A DNA stretch of 25,531 bases from CAYZYO01 sp964482585 (GTDB lineage: Bacteria; Bacillota; Syntrophomonadia; Syntrophomonadales; Syntrophomonadaceae). Where the stretch lies: contig CAYZYO010000019.1 in assembly GCA_964482585.1 (NCBI GenBank), positions 1 to 25,531 on the forward strand. The letters are read 5' to 3'. The notes beneath the pieces are model-generated. The model did no database searches, was not told where the DNA came from, and saw only the letters and a list, made by a program, of their open reading frames with translations. Position 1 is the first letter of the stretch. Each line of letters opens with the position of its first letter. Shown one piece after another: positions 15,716 through 23,461 of this stretch. The translations under genes were made by a program, and so were the position numbers.

Positions 15716-16657
15716 CTACATAACTGCCGCCATTATTGCTTTATGGGCATGCAGGCGGTTTTCCGCTTCATCAAATACTGCCGATTGTGGCCCATCCATT
15801 ACTTCATCAGTGATTTCTTTTCCCCTTTTTGCCGGCAGACAGTGGAGGACTATCGCATTTTTTTGGGCACGGTTCATCAGTTTGCTGTTAACCTGGTATT
15901 TCAGGAATTTTTGTTCCTTTTCATCGGCTTCATCTTCCTGCCCCATACTGGCCCAGACATCAGTATAAACTACATCGGCACCGTCTACAGCCTCAACCGG
16001 ATCTTCCACTACCCATAGTTTGGCTCCGGTAGCCCCAGCATCTTCCCTGGCCATTTGCAGTATCTTATCATCAGGCGCAAAACCTTCAGGTGCTGCTATA
16101 ACCACATCCATCCCCACTTTAGCCCCTCCAAATAACAGGGAATGGGCTACATTGTTTCCATCTCCAATAAATGCACATTTTAATCCCTTAAGCTTCCCCT
16201 GGTGTTCTTTTATGGTCATTAAGTCTCCAATAACCTGAGTAGGGTGCAGCAGATCAGTAAGCCCATTTATTACCGGAATTGATGTCCAATGGGCAAGTTC
16301 TAATACCTCTTCATGGGAAAAAGTCCTGATCATTATTCCATCAAGCATACGGTCAAGCACCAGAGCGGTATCTTTAATTGTCTCTCCCCGTCCGACCTGT
16401 ATATCTCTTGGACTCAAAAACAATGCATGGCCTCCCAGTTGATACATTCCTACTTCGAATGCTACCCGGGTTCTGGTGGAAGACTTCTGAAATATCATTC
16501 CCAGGGTTTTACCTGATAGATAGTGATGCAATTGTCCCTTTTTCTGCAACTTTTTAATATCCGCTCCTATTTCAAGCAGATACTCTATTTCTCCAGCGCT
16601 AAAATCATGTATGCTTATAAAATCACGGCCCCTTAAAGTATCTTTAATTTCCTGCAT
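15716..16657 (-). CDS. argF: Ornithine carbamoyltransferase
   Basis: Transfers the carbamoyl group from carbamoyl phosphate to ornithine, making citrulline, the sixth step to arginine. The 313-residue product has SSTRTR (59-64, carbamoyl-phosphate loop), LHPTQ (137-141), the ornithine loop DVWASMG (233-239) and HCLPAKRG (272-279), all intact. I start at the ATG at 16657, preceded by GGGGAG; an in-frame upstream start at 16702 would overlap argD and has no ribosome site. Length is normal. It is the last gene of the arg cluster, 38 bp after argD; argG/argH are not here. Confidence 0.96.
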   Translation of the reverse strand: MQEIKDTLRGRDFISIHDFSAGEIEYLLEIGADIKKLQKKGQLHHYLSGKTLGMIFQKSSTRTRVAFEVGMYQLGGHALFLSPRDIQVGRGETIKDTALVLDRMLDGIMIRTFSHEEVLELAHWTSIPVINGLTDLLHPTQVIGDLMTIKEHQGKLKGLKCAFIGDGNNVAHSLLFGGAKVGMDVVIAAPEGFAPDDKILQMAREDAGATGAKLWVVEDPVEAVDGADVVYTDVWASMGQEDEADEKEQKFLKYQVNSKLMNRAQKNAIVLHCLPAKRGKEITDEVMDGPQSAVFDEAENRLHAHKAIMAAVM

Positions 16658-16695
16658 CTTTTCAACTCCCCATCTACATTTTTTATGGTATTTGG

Positions 16696-17880
16696 TTACC
16701 ATTCTTTTAGGGCTTCTTTAAATATATTTATGGCCTGGTTAATCTCAGTTTCGTTTACTGTTAAAGGCGGCACAAAACGTACTACCCTGGGGCCTGCAGC
16801 AACCAGCAGCAGCCCTTTTTCCAGGCATAGGTCTATAAGTTTTTTTACTTCGGCATTAAATTCCACCCCCAGCATTAATCCCTTTCCTCGAATCTCGATG
16901 ATCCTATTGTCACTGACTTTCTTCAATGCCTGGATCATATAATTCCCTGTGGTATTAACCTTTTGCAGAAAGTCTTTATTAGCTACGGTTTCAACTACAT
17001 AATTGGCTGCAGCTGTCGCCAATGGGTTTCCACCAAAAGTTGCAGCATGATCACCGGGAGCAAATCCCCCGGCAGCCTTATCATTAGCCAGCATAGCCCC
17101 AATAGGAAAACCGCCTCCCAGCCCCTTAGCCATAGTAAGTATATCCGGCTTCACCCCATATTTTTGGAAAGCAAAAAAATCGCCGGTTCTGCCCATTCCA
17201 CATTGTACTTCATCAAAGATTAATAGGAGATTTTCCTGCTGACAGATTTCCTTTATTCCTCTTAAGAAGTCTAATTCAGCTGGTTTTATTCCACCTTCGC
17301 CCTGAATAGGCTCTACCATAACAGCAGCCGTATCCTCATTAACCGCCTTTTTTACTGATGCCAGGTCATTAAATTCGGCATAGTTAAATCCTTGAGGCAG
17401 GGGAGCAAAGCCTTCCTGGTATTTTGGCTGTCCGGTAGCAGCAACTGTAGCTAAAGTTCTTCCATGAAAAGAGCCTTTAAATACAATAATCTGATTCTTG
17501 TTTCCATCTTTATTGCGGTAAAAGTATTTGCGGGCTAGTTTAATTGCTGCTTCATTGGCTTCTGCACCACTGTTACAAAAAAATGCTTTGTCCAGCCCAG
17601 ATTCTTCTACTAATTTTTCAGCTAGTTCCACCTGGGGTTTTATCCAATAAAGGTTGGATACATGCCATAATTCCTGCGCCTGTTTGGTTATTACCTTATT
17701 TAGATCATCACTGCTGTGGCCAAGTAGACATACGGCAATCCCGGCAACAAAATCCAGATACTGTTTACCGTCGGCATCCCAAACGTATGAACCTTTTCCT
17801 TTAACTAGAGCTATAGGAAAACGCCCATAGGTATTCATAACATACTCCTGTCCTTTTTTAACTATGTCGTTATTGGTCAT
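16696..17880 (-). CDS. argD: Acetylornithine aminotransferase
   Basis: PLP-dependent class III aminotransferase converting N-acetylglutamate semialdehyde plus glutamate to N-acetylornithine. The product is 394 aa. It shows YLDFVAGIAVCLLGH near 41-55, NSGAEANEAAIKLAR (103-117), FHGRTL, the cofactor aspartate D223 in IFDEVQCGMGRTG, and Schiff-base lysine K252 in LTMAKGLGGGFPIGAM. The ribosome site AAAGGAGA precedes the ATG. In this pathway ArgD can also serve lysine biosynthesis (succinyl-diaminopimelate), but the neighbours indicate arginine. A hairpin of the dispersed family sits 25 bp upstream. Confidence 0.96.
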   Translation of the reverse strand: MTNNDIVKKGQEYVMNTYGRFPIALVKGKGSYVWDADGKQYLDFVAGIAVCLLGHSSDDLNKVITKQAQELWHVSNLYWIKPQVELAEKLVEESGLDKAFFCNSGAEANEAAIKLARKYFYRNKDGNKNQIIVFKGSFHGRTLATVAATGQPKYQEGFAPLPQGFNYAEFNDLASVKKAVNEDTAAVMVEPIQGEGGIKPAELDFLRGIKEICQQENLLLIFDEVQCGMGRTGDFFAFQKYGVKPDILTMAKGLGGGFPIGAMLANDKAAGGFAPGDHAATFGGNPLATAAANYVVETVANKDFLQKVNTTGNYMIQALKKVSDNRIIEIRGKGLMLGVEFNAEVKKLIDLCLEKGLLLVAAGPRVVRFVPPLTVNETEINQAINIFKEALKEW

Positions 17881-17905
17881 TTATAAGTCTCCTTTCGCTT
17901 TAACC

Positions 17906-17926
17906 GGAGACTGAAGTCTCCTCTAC
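17906..17926 (+). repeat. REP-like hairpin, single forward copy
   Basis: A perfect consensus palindrome with TCTAC foot, 25 bp before the argD start codon. In the argD transcript the stem would lie just upstream of the ribosome site. Confidence 0.85.
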
Positions 17927-17954
17927 CTGTGTCTTTGGGATATCAGGTTTTTTT

Positions 17955-18024
17955 GTAGTGGAGACTTTAGTCTCCAGCTTCCTTGTTTATTGTGCTCGCT
18001 AACCGAAACTGAAGTCTCCTCTGC
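17955..18024. repeat. Paired inverted REP-like hairpins, pair 5
   Basis: Left: GTAGT then GGAGACTTTAGTCTCC (17955-17975), a perfect stem. Right: CGAAACTGAAGTCTCC then TCTGC (18004-18024), decayed left arm. The 28-bp spacer has TTTATTGTGCT, as in pair 6 (TTATTGTGCT). Confidence 0.8.
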
Positions 18025-18138
18025 GGTTTCAGGCATAAGTATAATCTTCAGCTATACCACAATTTTCAGGGCATAATACGGTCTTTGGGCATGATACTGC
18101 TTAATCAGAACATAGTAAGAGTTTTTTGTGGTATTGAT

Positions 18139-19002
18139 TTATTCATTAATCACCATAGTCCCTATACCCTTATCAGTAAAAATCTCCAGGAGGGTAGAAT
18201 GGGGTACCCTTCCATCAATAATATGGGTCCTGCCTACTCCCCCTGCAACCGACTGAACACAGCATTTTACTTTGGGAATCATCCCCCCGGCAATAATGCC
18301 CTGGCCTATATAATTATCTACTTCACTGACTCTCAGAACTGAAATTAGACTCTCTTTGTCTTCAGGGTCTCTTAATAGACCGGGGACATCAGTAAGCAAA
18401 ACCAGTTTATCTGCTTTCATTGCTACCGCTATGGCTGAAGCAACTAAATCAGCATTTATGTTATAGCTTTCCCGGTTATCACCCATGCCTATAGGTGCAA
18501 TAACTGGAATATATCCATTTTCAATTACGGTTGCTATTAATTCTGGATTAATTGAGCTCACTTCTCCAACAAAACCCATCTCGCCACCAGCATCTATAGG
18601 ATGGGCCCTGATTATTCCCCCATCTTTACCGGATATCCCTACTGCCTTACCGCCAATAGAATTTATCCCCGCCACAATCTCCTTATTTACTTTGCCTCCC
18701 AAGACCATTTCTACTATCTCCATTGTTTCTTTGCTGGTAACCCGGAGCCCATTGGAGAAACTGGTTTCAATACCCAGCCGTTTCAACATCAGATTGATCT
18801 CTGGCCCTCCCCCGTGTACAACTACGGGATGCATACCAACATATTTCATCAGCACTATATCCTGCATTATTTTACTCTTTAAATCACAATCGGTCATAGC
18901 TGCCCCACCATATTTTATTACCACTTTTTTCCCGTGAAACTCTTTTATGTAAGGCAGAGCCTCTACCAGTATCTCAGCCTTTTGCATTGCTGAAATAATC
19001 AT
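18139..19002 (-). CDS. argB: Acetylglutamate kinase
   Basis: Phosphorylates N-acetylglutamate, the usual control point of the acetyl-cycle pathway. The 287-residue product is a typical amino-acid kinase: VVIKYGGAAM (27-36, ATP loop with K30), VVVHGGGPEINLML, the substrate loop FSNGLRVTS, the C-terminal NINADLVASAIA, and GGMIPKV. The N-terminal helix (about 5-22, QKAEILVEALPYIKEF) is of the kind found in arginine-inhibited hexameric enzymes, so feedback inhibition is likely but inferred. The ATG follows AAGGAG by 9 nt and argJ by 20 bp. Confidence 0.96.
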   Translation of the reverse strand: MIISAMQKAEILVEALPYIKEFHGKKVVIKYGGAAMTDCDLKSKIMQDIVLMKYVGMHPVVVHGGGPEINLMLKRLGIETSFSNGLRVTSKETMEIVEMVLGGKVNKEIVAGINSIGGKAVGISGKDGGIIRAHPIDAGGEMGFVGEVSSINPELIATVIENGYIPVIAPIGMGDNRESYNINADLVASAIAVAMKADKLVLLTDVPGLLRDPEDKESLISVLRVSEVDNYIGQGIIAGGMIPKVKCCVQSVAGGVGRTHIIDGRVPHSTLLEIFTDKGIGTMVINE

Positions 19003-19022
19003 TCCCCTTCACTCCTTCTTCT

Positions 19023-20228
19023 CTAGGTCCGGTATTCTGCATTAATACGAATATATTCATAAGAGAGGTCACATCCCCAGGCTGTAGCTTCACAGTTCCC
19101 GGATTTTAAATCAAATGTTATACTAACCGGATCTTTTCGCAGTTCTTCGCGAGCCTTATCTTCATCAAATAACAATCCCCTTCCATTTTCAGCCATTTTT
19201 GCCTGCCCTAGATAGATGTCAACTTTAGCAGGATCAAAATCAGCCTGGGAGTATCCAGCTGCTGCCAGAATCCTACCCCAATTAGCATCCTCTCCAAAAA
19301 CTGCAGTTTTAGTAAGATTAGACCCGGTAATCGAACGTCCGATAAAACGTGCGGTTTTAAGGTCAGAAGCATTAATAACCCGCACCTCTATTAAACGGGT
19401 AGCCCCTTCTCCATCCCGGGCAATCATTTTAGCCAGGCTTATATTAACAAAATCAATTGCTTCCTGTAGTTTTTGATAATCCCTGGAATCAATATCATCA
19501 ATACACCTGTTGCCAGCTAAACCATTAGCCATAATTACTACCATATCATTGGTTGAGGTATCCCTGTCTACACTAATCATGTTATAAGACCGATCAGTGG
19601 AGTTCTTTATCATCTTTTCTAAACAAATGTTGTCTATCGCAGCATCTGTTGTTATAAAGGCCAGCATAGTTGCCATATTAGGGTGTATCATACCTGATCC
19701 TTTAGCCATAGCACCTATGCGAACCGGTTTCCCCTGGATTTCAATCTCTACTGCTATTTCCTTTGGCTTAAGATCAGTTGTCATTATTGCCAGTGAAGCA
19801 TTATGAGAACCTTCTTTAGAAATGATTTCCGCCGCCCTTTGTATCCCTTTTATTACTCTGTCCATCGGCATGTATACTCCGATTACTCCTGTTGATGCAA
19901 CTACCACATCACCAGCCTTAATATTCAGAGCCTCAGCTGTTGCCTGGCCCATTTGCCTGGCATCTGCCAGGCCCTGTTCTCCAGTACAGGCATTAGCATT
20001 ACCGCTATTGACTACTACAGCTTGAGCAAAACCATCCCTGAGATTTTCTTTATTAATGTCAATACAAGCAGCTCTTACCCTATTTGTAGTGTAAACTGCC
20101 GCACAGGTACATTTTTCTTTAGAAAATACAATAGCCAGATCTTTCTGGTCTTTTTTCTTAACTTCAGCACATACCCCCTGGGCCAAAAACCCCCGGGGAG
20201 CTGTTACTGCCCCTTCAATAATCTTCAT
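19023..20228 (-). CDS. argJ: Glutamate N-acetyltransferase ArgJ (self-cleaving)
   Basis: ArgJ moves the acetyl group from N-acetylornithine back to glutamate, closing the acetyl cycle; some versions also use acetyl-CoA, which sequence alone does not settle. The 401-residue precursor should cleave itself between A186 and T187 in KGSGMIHPNMATMLAFITTDA, T187 becoming the nucleophile. The oxyanion-hole segment ASTGVIGVYMP (111-121) and the C-terminal GNCEATAWGCDLSYEYI are present. I start at ATG 20228, 8 nt after GGAGG; a TTG codon directly before it is also in frame. Upstream, 392 bp of repeat-bearing DNA separates it from argC. Confidence 0.96.
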   Translation of the reverse strand: MKIIEGAVTAPRGFLAQGVCAEVKKKDQKDLAIVFSKEKCTCAAVYTTNRVRAACIDINKENLRDGFAQAVVVNSGNANACTGEQGLADARQMGQATAEALNIKAGDVVVASTGVIGVYMPMDRVIKGIQRAAEIISKEGSHNASLAIMTTDLKPKEIAVEIEIQGKPVRIGAMAKGSGMIHPNMATMLAFITTDAAIDNICLEKMIKNSTDRSYNMISVDRDTSTNDMVVIMANGLAGNRCIDDIDSRDYQKLQEAIDFVNISLAKMIARDGEGATRLIEVRVINASDLKTARFIGRSITGSNLTKTAVFGEDANWGRILAAAGYSQADFDPAKVDIYLGQAKMAENGRGLLFDEDKAREELRKDPVSITFDLKSGNCEATAWGCDLSYEYIRINAEYRT

Positions 20229-20364
20229 CAATTATTCCTCCAACATTGCCATTTGATTAATTTTATGATATTTGCAACTAGAGAGAATTCTGCATAATTC
20301 AAAACATGTTCTTTAGCTTCAGCAAAAAATTTTTAGCGCCTTTGGTTTTCCCTCAGGATAACAG

Positions 20365-20385
20365 GCAGACTAAAGTCTCTTCTAC
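20365..20385 (+). repeat. REP-like hairpin, single forward copy
   Basis: GCAGACTAAAGTCTCT then TCTAC. The outer pairs are weakened; the left flank TTTTCCCTCAGGATAACAGG and the tail ACAGGTGCAAG resemble other copies. Confidence 0.75.
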
Positions 20386-20521
20386 AGGTGCAAGCGCTCT
20401 AAGATATTTATGCATAATCTCACTTATATTTTTACAATTATTTTAAATGCTTTTTAGCGCATCTTTAATTACCAACTCTTGAACTCCTAATTTAGCTGTG
20501 AAAAACCCTAATTCTTACATC

Positions 20522-20592
20522 GCAGAGGAGGCTTCAGTCTCCAGGCTCCCTTATTATTGTGCTGTTTAAACGGAGACTGAAGTCTCCGCTAC
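20522..20592. repeat. Paired inverted REP-like hairpins, pair 6
   Basis: Left: GCAGA then GGAGGCTTCAGTCTCC (20522-20542), one G-T pair. Right: consensus palindrome then GCTAC (20572-20592). The spacer is 29 bp. It sits 32 bp beyond the argC stop codon. Confidence 0.85.
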
Positions 20593-20623
20593 CGCCTAAC
20601 TAACCGCCTGTCCAACTAACCAA

Positions 20624-21661
20624 CTATGGATGTACTCCGGCAAACTTCAATCCCCTGGTTTCCTCAATGTTCAGCATAAGGTTCAAGTTCTGGATAGCCT
20701 GCCCCGAAGCTCCTTTAGTCAAATTATCTATTGCTGATACTAAAATAACCCGCCTACTCTTCTCATCAACATAAACTCCAATATCAACCAGATTGCTGCC
20801 ATAAACCCATTTAGTATGAGGCATGACGTTCTCTGGCAGTAAGCGGATAAATTCTTCATTACCGTACTTATATTCCAAAGCCCTTCTTATCTGACCAGCA
20901 TCTACCCCATCCTTGAGATAAGTGTAGGTTGTAGTTAAAATGCCGCGGTTCATTGGCACCAGATGGGGAGTAAAAATCATTTCCACTTCAGTGCCTGCAG
21001 CAGCACTCAGTTCCTGAGAGATTTCAGGGCCATGCCTATGAGTCCCTACTGCATAAGCCTTGATACCTTCATTAATCTCACAAAACTGGCTTGTAGCCTT
21101 AACCCCCCTGCCAGCTCCTGAAACCCCGGTTTTAGAGTCTATTACTATACCCTGGTGCTCTATTAATCCTGCAGAGAGCAAAGGGAATAGCGGCAGTATC
21201 GCACCTGTCGGAAAACAACCCGGGTTGGCAATAAGCTGCGCTCCTTTGATTTTATCCCGGTAAATTTCGGGGATTCCATAAACTACATCAGCCAACATTT
21301 CAGGTGCTTCGTGAACCTTGTCATAGTATTTTTCATAAAGCCGGGGATCTTTTAAGCGAAAATCTGCTCCTAAATCTACACATTTTATACCTGTAGGTAG
21401 AAGATCCAAAATAATAGTCACCGATAAGCCATGGGGGAGAGCCAGGAATACCGCATCACACCGGTCTTTTATTATTTCCACATCACTTTTTTCACACACC
21501 AAATCACTAAAACCTGATAACTGGGGATAGACTTCATCTATTCTCCTACCTACATTATCGGTAGATAATATACAAACCGGTTTTAATTCATCATGCAGAT
21601 CCATAAGCCTTATTAAGTCTACAGCCGTATAGCCATCACCAATTATTCCTACTTTATACAA
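20624..21661 (-). CDS. argC: N-acetyl-gamma-glutamyl-phosphate reductase
   Basis: NADPH-dependent reduction of acetylglutamyl phosphate to the semialdehyde. The 345-residue product has the catalytic C149 in IANPGCFPTGAILPLFPLL, the catalytic-histidine region AVGTHRHGPEI, and SKTGVSGAGRG. The N-terminal dinucleotide loop reads VGIIGDGYTAVDLIRLM, where the family normally has GASGYTGAEL: it is one residue shorter and lacks the last glycine. The start is TTG at 21661, 9 nt after AGGAGG; a nearby GTG is out of frame. First gene of the arg cluster, downstream of a strong promoter. Confidence 0.95.
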   Translation of the reverse strand: MYKVGIIGDGYTAVDLIRLMDLHDELKPVCILSTDNVGRRIDEVYPQLSGFSDLVCEKSDVEIIKDRCDAVFLALPHGLSVTIILDLLPTGIKCVDLGADFRLKDPRLYEKYYDKVHEAPEMLADVVYGIPEIYRDKIKGAQLIANPGCFPTGAILPLFPLLSAGLIEHQGIVIDSKTGVSGAGRGVKATSQFCEINEGIKAYAVGTHRHGPEISQELSAAAGTEVEMIFTPHLVPMNRGILTTTYTYLKDGVDAGQIRRALEYKYGNEEFIRLLPENVMPHTKWVYGSNLVDIGVYVDEKSRRVILVSAIDNLTKGASGQAIQNLNLMLNIEETRGLKFAGVHP

Positions 21662-21712
21662 ACCACGAATCCTCCTTAAATTATTAGATCTCTCTTATTT
21701 AATACCATGCAT

Positions 21713-21747
21713 TTAATAATTATACAATCGACTGTATAAAATATCAA
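21713..21747 (-). promoter_or_regulatory. argC promoter overlapped by two ArgR-like boxes
   Basis: On the minus strand, TTGATA (21742-21747) and TATAAT (21719-21724) are separated by exactly 17 bp, a near-perfect sigma-A promoter. Two 14-mers resembling the arginine box TGAATwwwwATTCA overlap it: TGTATAATTATTAA (21713-21726, over the -10) and TGATATTTTATACA (21733-21746, over the -35 and spacer), with starts 20 bp apart. The promoter is convincing; the boxes each have about two to three mismatches and are inferred. ArgR/AhrC repression by arginine would fit. Confidence 0.8.
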
Positions 21748-21873
21748 TATATTTTTGCTCTGTTTATTAATCTTTTTTGTAACCTTAGTTTTTATGTATT
21801 CATATGCTTAAATATGGGTAATATATAATATATTTGGGTAGTTATCGGATTTTTCCGATGGCTTTCATATATA

Positions 21874-21901
21874 GAAGGGAAGAGCTCATGCTCTTCCCTT
21901 C
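21874..21901. terminator. 12-bp hairpin between argC and the MEMO/AMMECR1 gene
   Basis: GAAGGGAAGAGC-TCAT-GCTCTTCCCTTC, a perfect 12-bp stem with a 4-nt loop. On the minus strand it is followed by TATATATG, not a T-run, so it would be an atypical terminator for the upstream cwlD/MEMO transcript. Confidence 0.45.
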
Positions 21902-21906
21902 TCTTG

Positions 21907-22037
21907 TTGACACAGGGGGACGGTTCTCTTCTGTCGCACTGTCACTTTGAACCACTCATTTGAAAGTCCCTTAGCTAACAGTGCGACAGAAGAGAACCGT
22001 CCCCCTGTGTCAACCCCTGTGTCAACCCCTGTGTCAA
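21907..22037. repeat. 35-bp perfect inverted repeat with 12-bp tandem tail
   Basis: The left arm 21907-21941 (begins TTGACACAGGGGGACGG) and the right arm 21979-22013 are exact reverse complements, separated by 37 bp. The outer end of the right arm, CCCCTGTGTCAA, is repeated three times in tandem (22002-22037), the last copy ending 1 bp from the stop codon of the MEMO/AMMECR1 gene. Such GACACAGGGGGACGG ends recur, in my memory, around RAYT-type or MITE-like elements in Firmicutes; that is recollection, not shown here. Confidence 0.9.
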
Positions 22038-22038
22038 T

Positions 22039-23442
22039 CTAGTTGAATCGCTTTACGTCAAACCTTTGAATATTGTATTTTTCATTATAAGCAATACCGG
22101 CTTTTTGCAGGGCAATAGTAAGCTGTTCTTCCACTGTGTCTACCCCTTCCAGATCAGGCAGGAGTACCCCTTTTTTATTGCCCTGGGATACTATAACCCC
22201 GTATTTTTTGGGATCAAGTTCATCTTTTTTGCACGGTTCAGGAATGCCAATAATATCTACCGAGTAAACTAGATCTTCAAGCTCATCACTTTTTACTGGA
22301 GGAAACCGGGGATCTTTGGTCCCTGCACTTATAGCATTATGTGCTATTTCTTCTACAACATTATCATTGGCCGGCATAATTGTGCCTATACAGCCTCTTA
22401 ATTGATGGTTTTTCTTTAGGGAAACAAAAACTCCTGCTTTATGGTTTTTACAATCTTCTAAATCAGGTACAGCCACAGCAGTTTCAGGAATAACTCCAGT
22501 TTGTACATAGTTTTCCAATACTATACGGGCCCATTTCACCGGCAGGCTTTCCTTGCTCCTTATAATCTTTATTAGATTGTCCTTTTCTTGCCTGAGTTTA
22601 TTAATATAGCCTGGTCGTTTACCACCGGGTACTAAACCCGCAGTCAAATAACCCACTCCAAAAGGACCCTGGTATGTGAATACCTGTGATTCAAATTGGT
22701 ATCCATCAAGAGCCCCGAGCATAATCACCAATGACCGGTATCCACATTCACCCGCATTTTCTCTAACCTGTTCTGGTATATTTAAGATTGATATAACATC
22801 TTTTGATTCCAGGTATTTTTTTACCAGTTCATCAAAAACCGGTCCATCATGATGATATCCATAAGGCCCTTCATCTTTTAACCGGTGAGACATGTCCCCG
22901 GAGGCTAATACGGCAATCCTTTTTCCCTGATTATCTGCCGCCTTTCTAATAAGACTACCAAAGGTATATAGTTCCAATAATGATAAATAGCTAATACTAA
23001 TAGCGATTACTTGAATATCAGCATCCATCCCAGCTTTTTGCAGGTAATATAATGGAACCAGGATGCCGTGATCAAGCTTAGGATTTAACCGGTTTACCCT
23101 GGCGATTTTTTCATTTAAAGATATAAATGTAATTCCTACCTGAACTGAAAGCTCCTCAATCTCAGTGAGCAAGCTGGTGTCGTTTTCTACGGTTATTTTT
23201 CTCTTGCTTCCAAATTGTAAGAAATCTCCCTCTAATACAGGTTCACTTAAACCGGCTATAGCATCCGAAAAAACATTACCATGGGGAGTTAAAAATATAA
23301 TAGTATCCGGCGAGCTGTATAAAAGTTCCCTGGCCATTGTTTGCATTCCCTGAACGGTTTCATGCACATCCTCAATATTTTCCCCACCTATATCCGGGAT
23401 TATTAATGGGGGATGGGGGGATAATGCAGCATAAGTTATCAT
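22039..23442 (-). CDS. Fused MEMO-like / AMMECR1 protein (AmmeMemoRadiSam system)
   Basis: 467 aa, two domains. Residues 1-270 are a MEMO/LigB-type (class III extradiol dioxygenase fold) domain: SPHPPLIIPDIGG with H10, TPHGN with H54, LDHGILVPL with H125 and SGDMSHR with H186, the set expected for a metal site. Residues about 290-467 are AMMECR1: GVFVSLKKNHQLRGCIGTI carries the signature LRGCIG (348-353), then DPRFPPV and GVLLPDLEGVDTVEEQL. No reaction is established. In anaerobes these domains usually occur with a radical-SAM gene, which is absent from this window. It starts 19 bp after cwlD (AGGAGGTAG ribosome site), so they share a transcript. Confidence 0.93.
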   Translation of the reverse strand: MITYAALSPHPPLIIPDIGGENIEDVHETVQGMQTMARELLYSSPDTIIFLTPHGNVFSDAIAGLSEPVLEGDFLQFGSKRKITVENDTSLLTEIEELSVQVGITFISLNEKIARVNRLNPKLDHGILVPLYYLQKAGMDADIQVIAISISYLSLLELYTFGSLIRKAADNQGKRIAVLASGDMSHRLKDEGPYGYHHDGPVFDELVKKYLESKDVISILNIPEQVRENAGECGYRSLVIMLGALDGYQFESQVFTYQGPFGVGYLTAGLVPGGKRPGYINKLRQEKDNLIKIIRSKESLPVKWARIVLENYVQTGVIPETAVAVPDLEDCKNHKAGVFVSLKKNHQLRGCIGTIMPANDNVVEEIAHNAISAGTKDPRFPPVKSDELEDLVYSVDIIGIPEPCKKDELDPKKYGVIVSQGNKKGVLLPDLEGVDTVEEQLTIALQKAGIAYNEKYNIQRFDVKRFN

Positions 23443-23461
23443 TTTTTATCTACCTCCTGGT

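Larger units (their letters stand above)
17881..18138. other. Repeat-filled gap inside the arg cluster (argB-argD)
   Basis: 258 bp separating two genes otherwise expected to be adjacent. It holds a single forward hairpin (17906-17926) and a pair (17955-18024); the remaining 110 bp (18025-18138) shows nothing recognisable. No new promoter is evident. Confidence 0.65.
20229..20623. other. Repeat-filled gap inside the arg cluster (argC-argJ)
   Basis: No gene. The left part has the block GAGAATTCTGCATA (20283-20296), also at 15175. A forward hairpin lies at 20365-20385 and a hairpin pair at 20522-20592. AT-rich sequence between 20395 and 20500 shows nothing clear. Confidence 0.65.

Noticed and set aside
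16658..16702. Upstream start for argF (MVTKYHKK...)
   Set aside because: It overlaps the argD end and would translate the GGGGAG ribosome site of the normal start.
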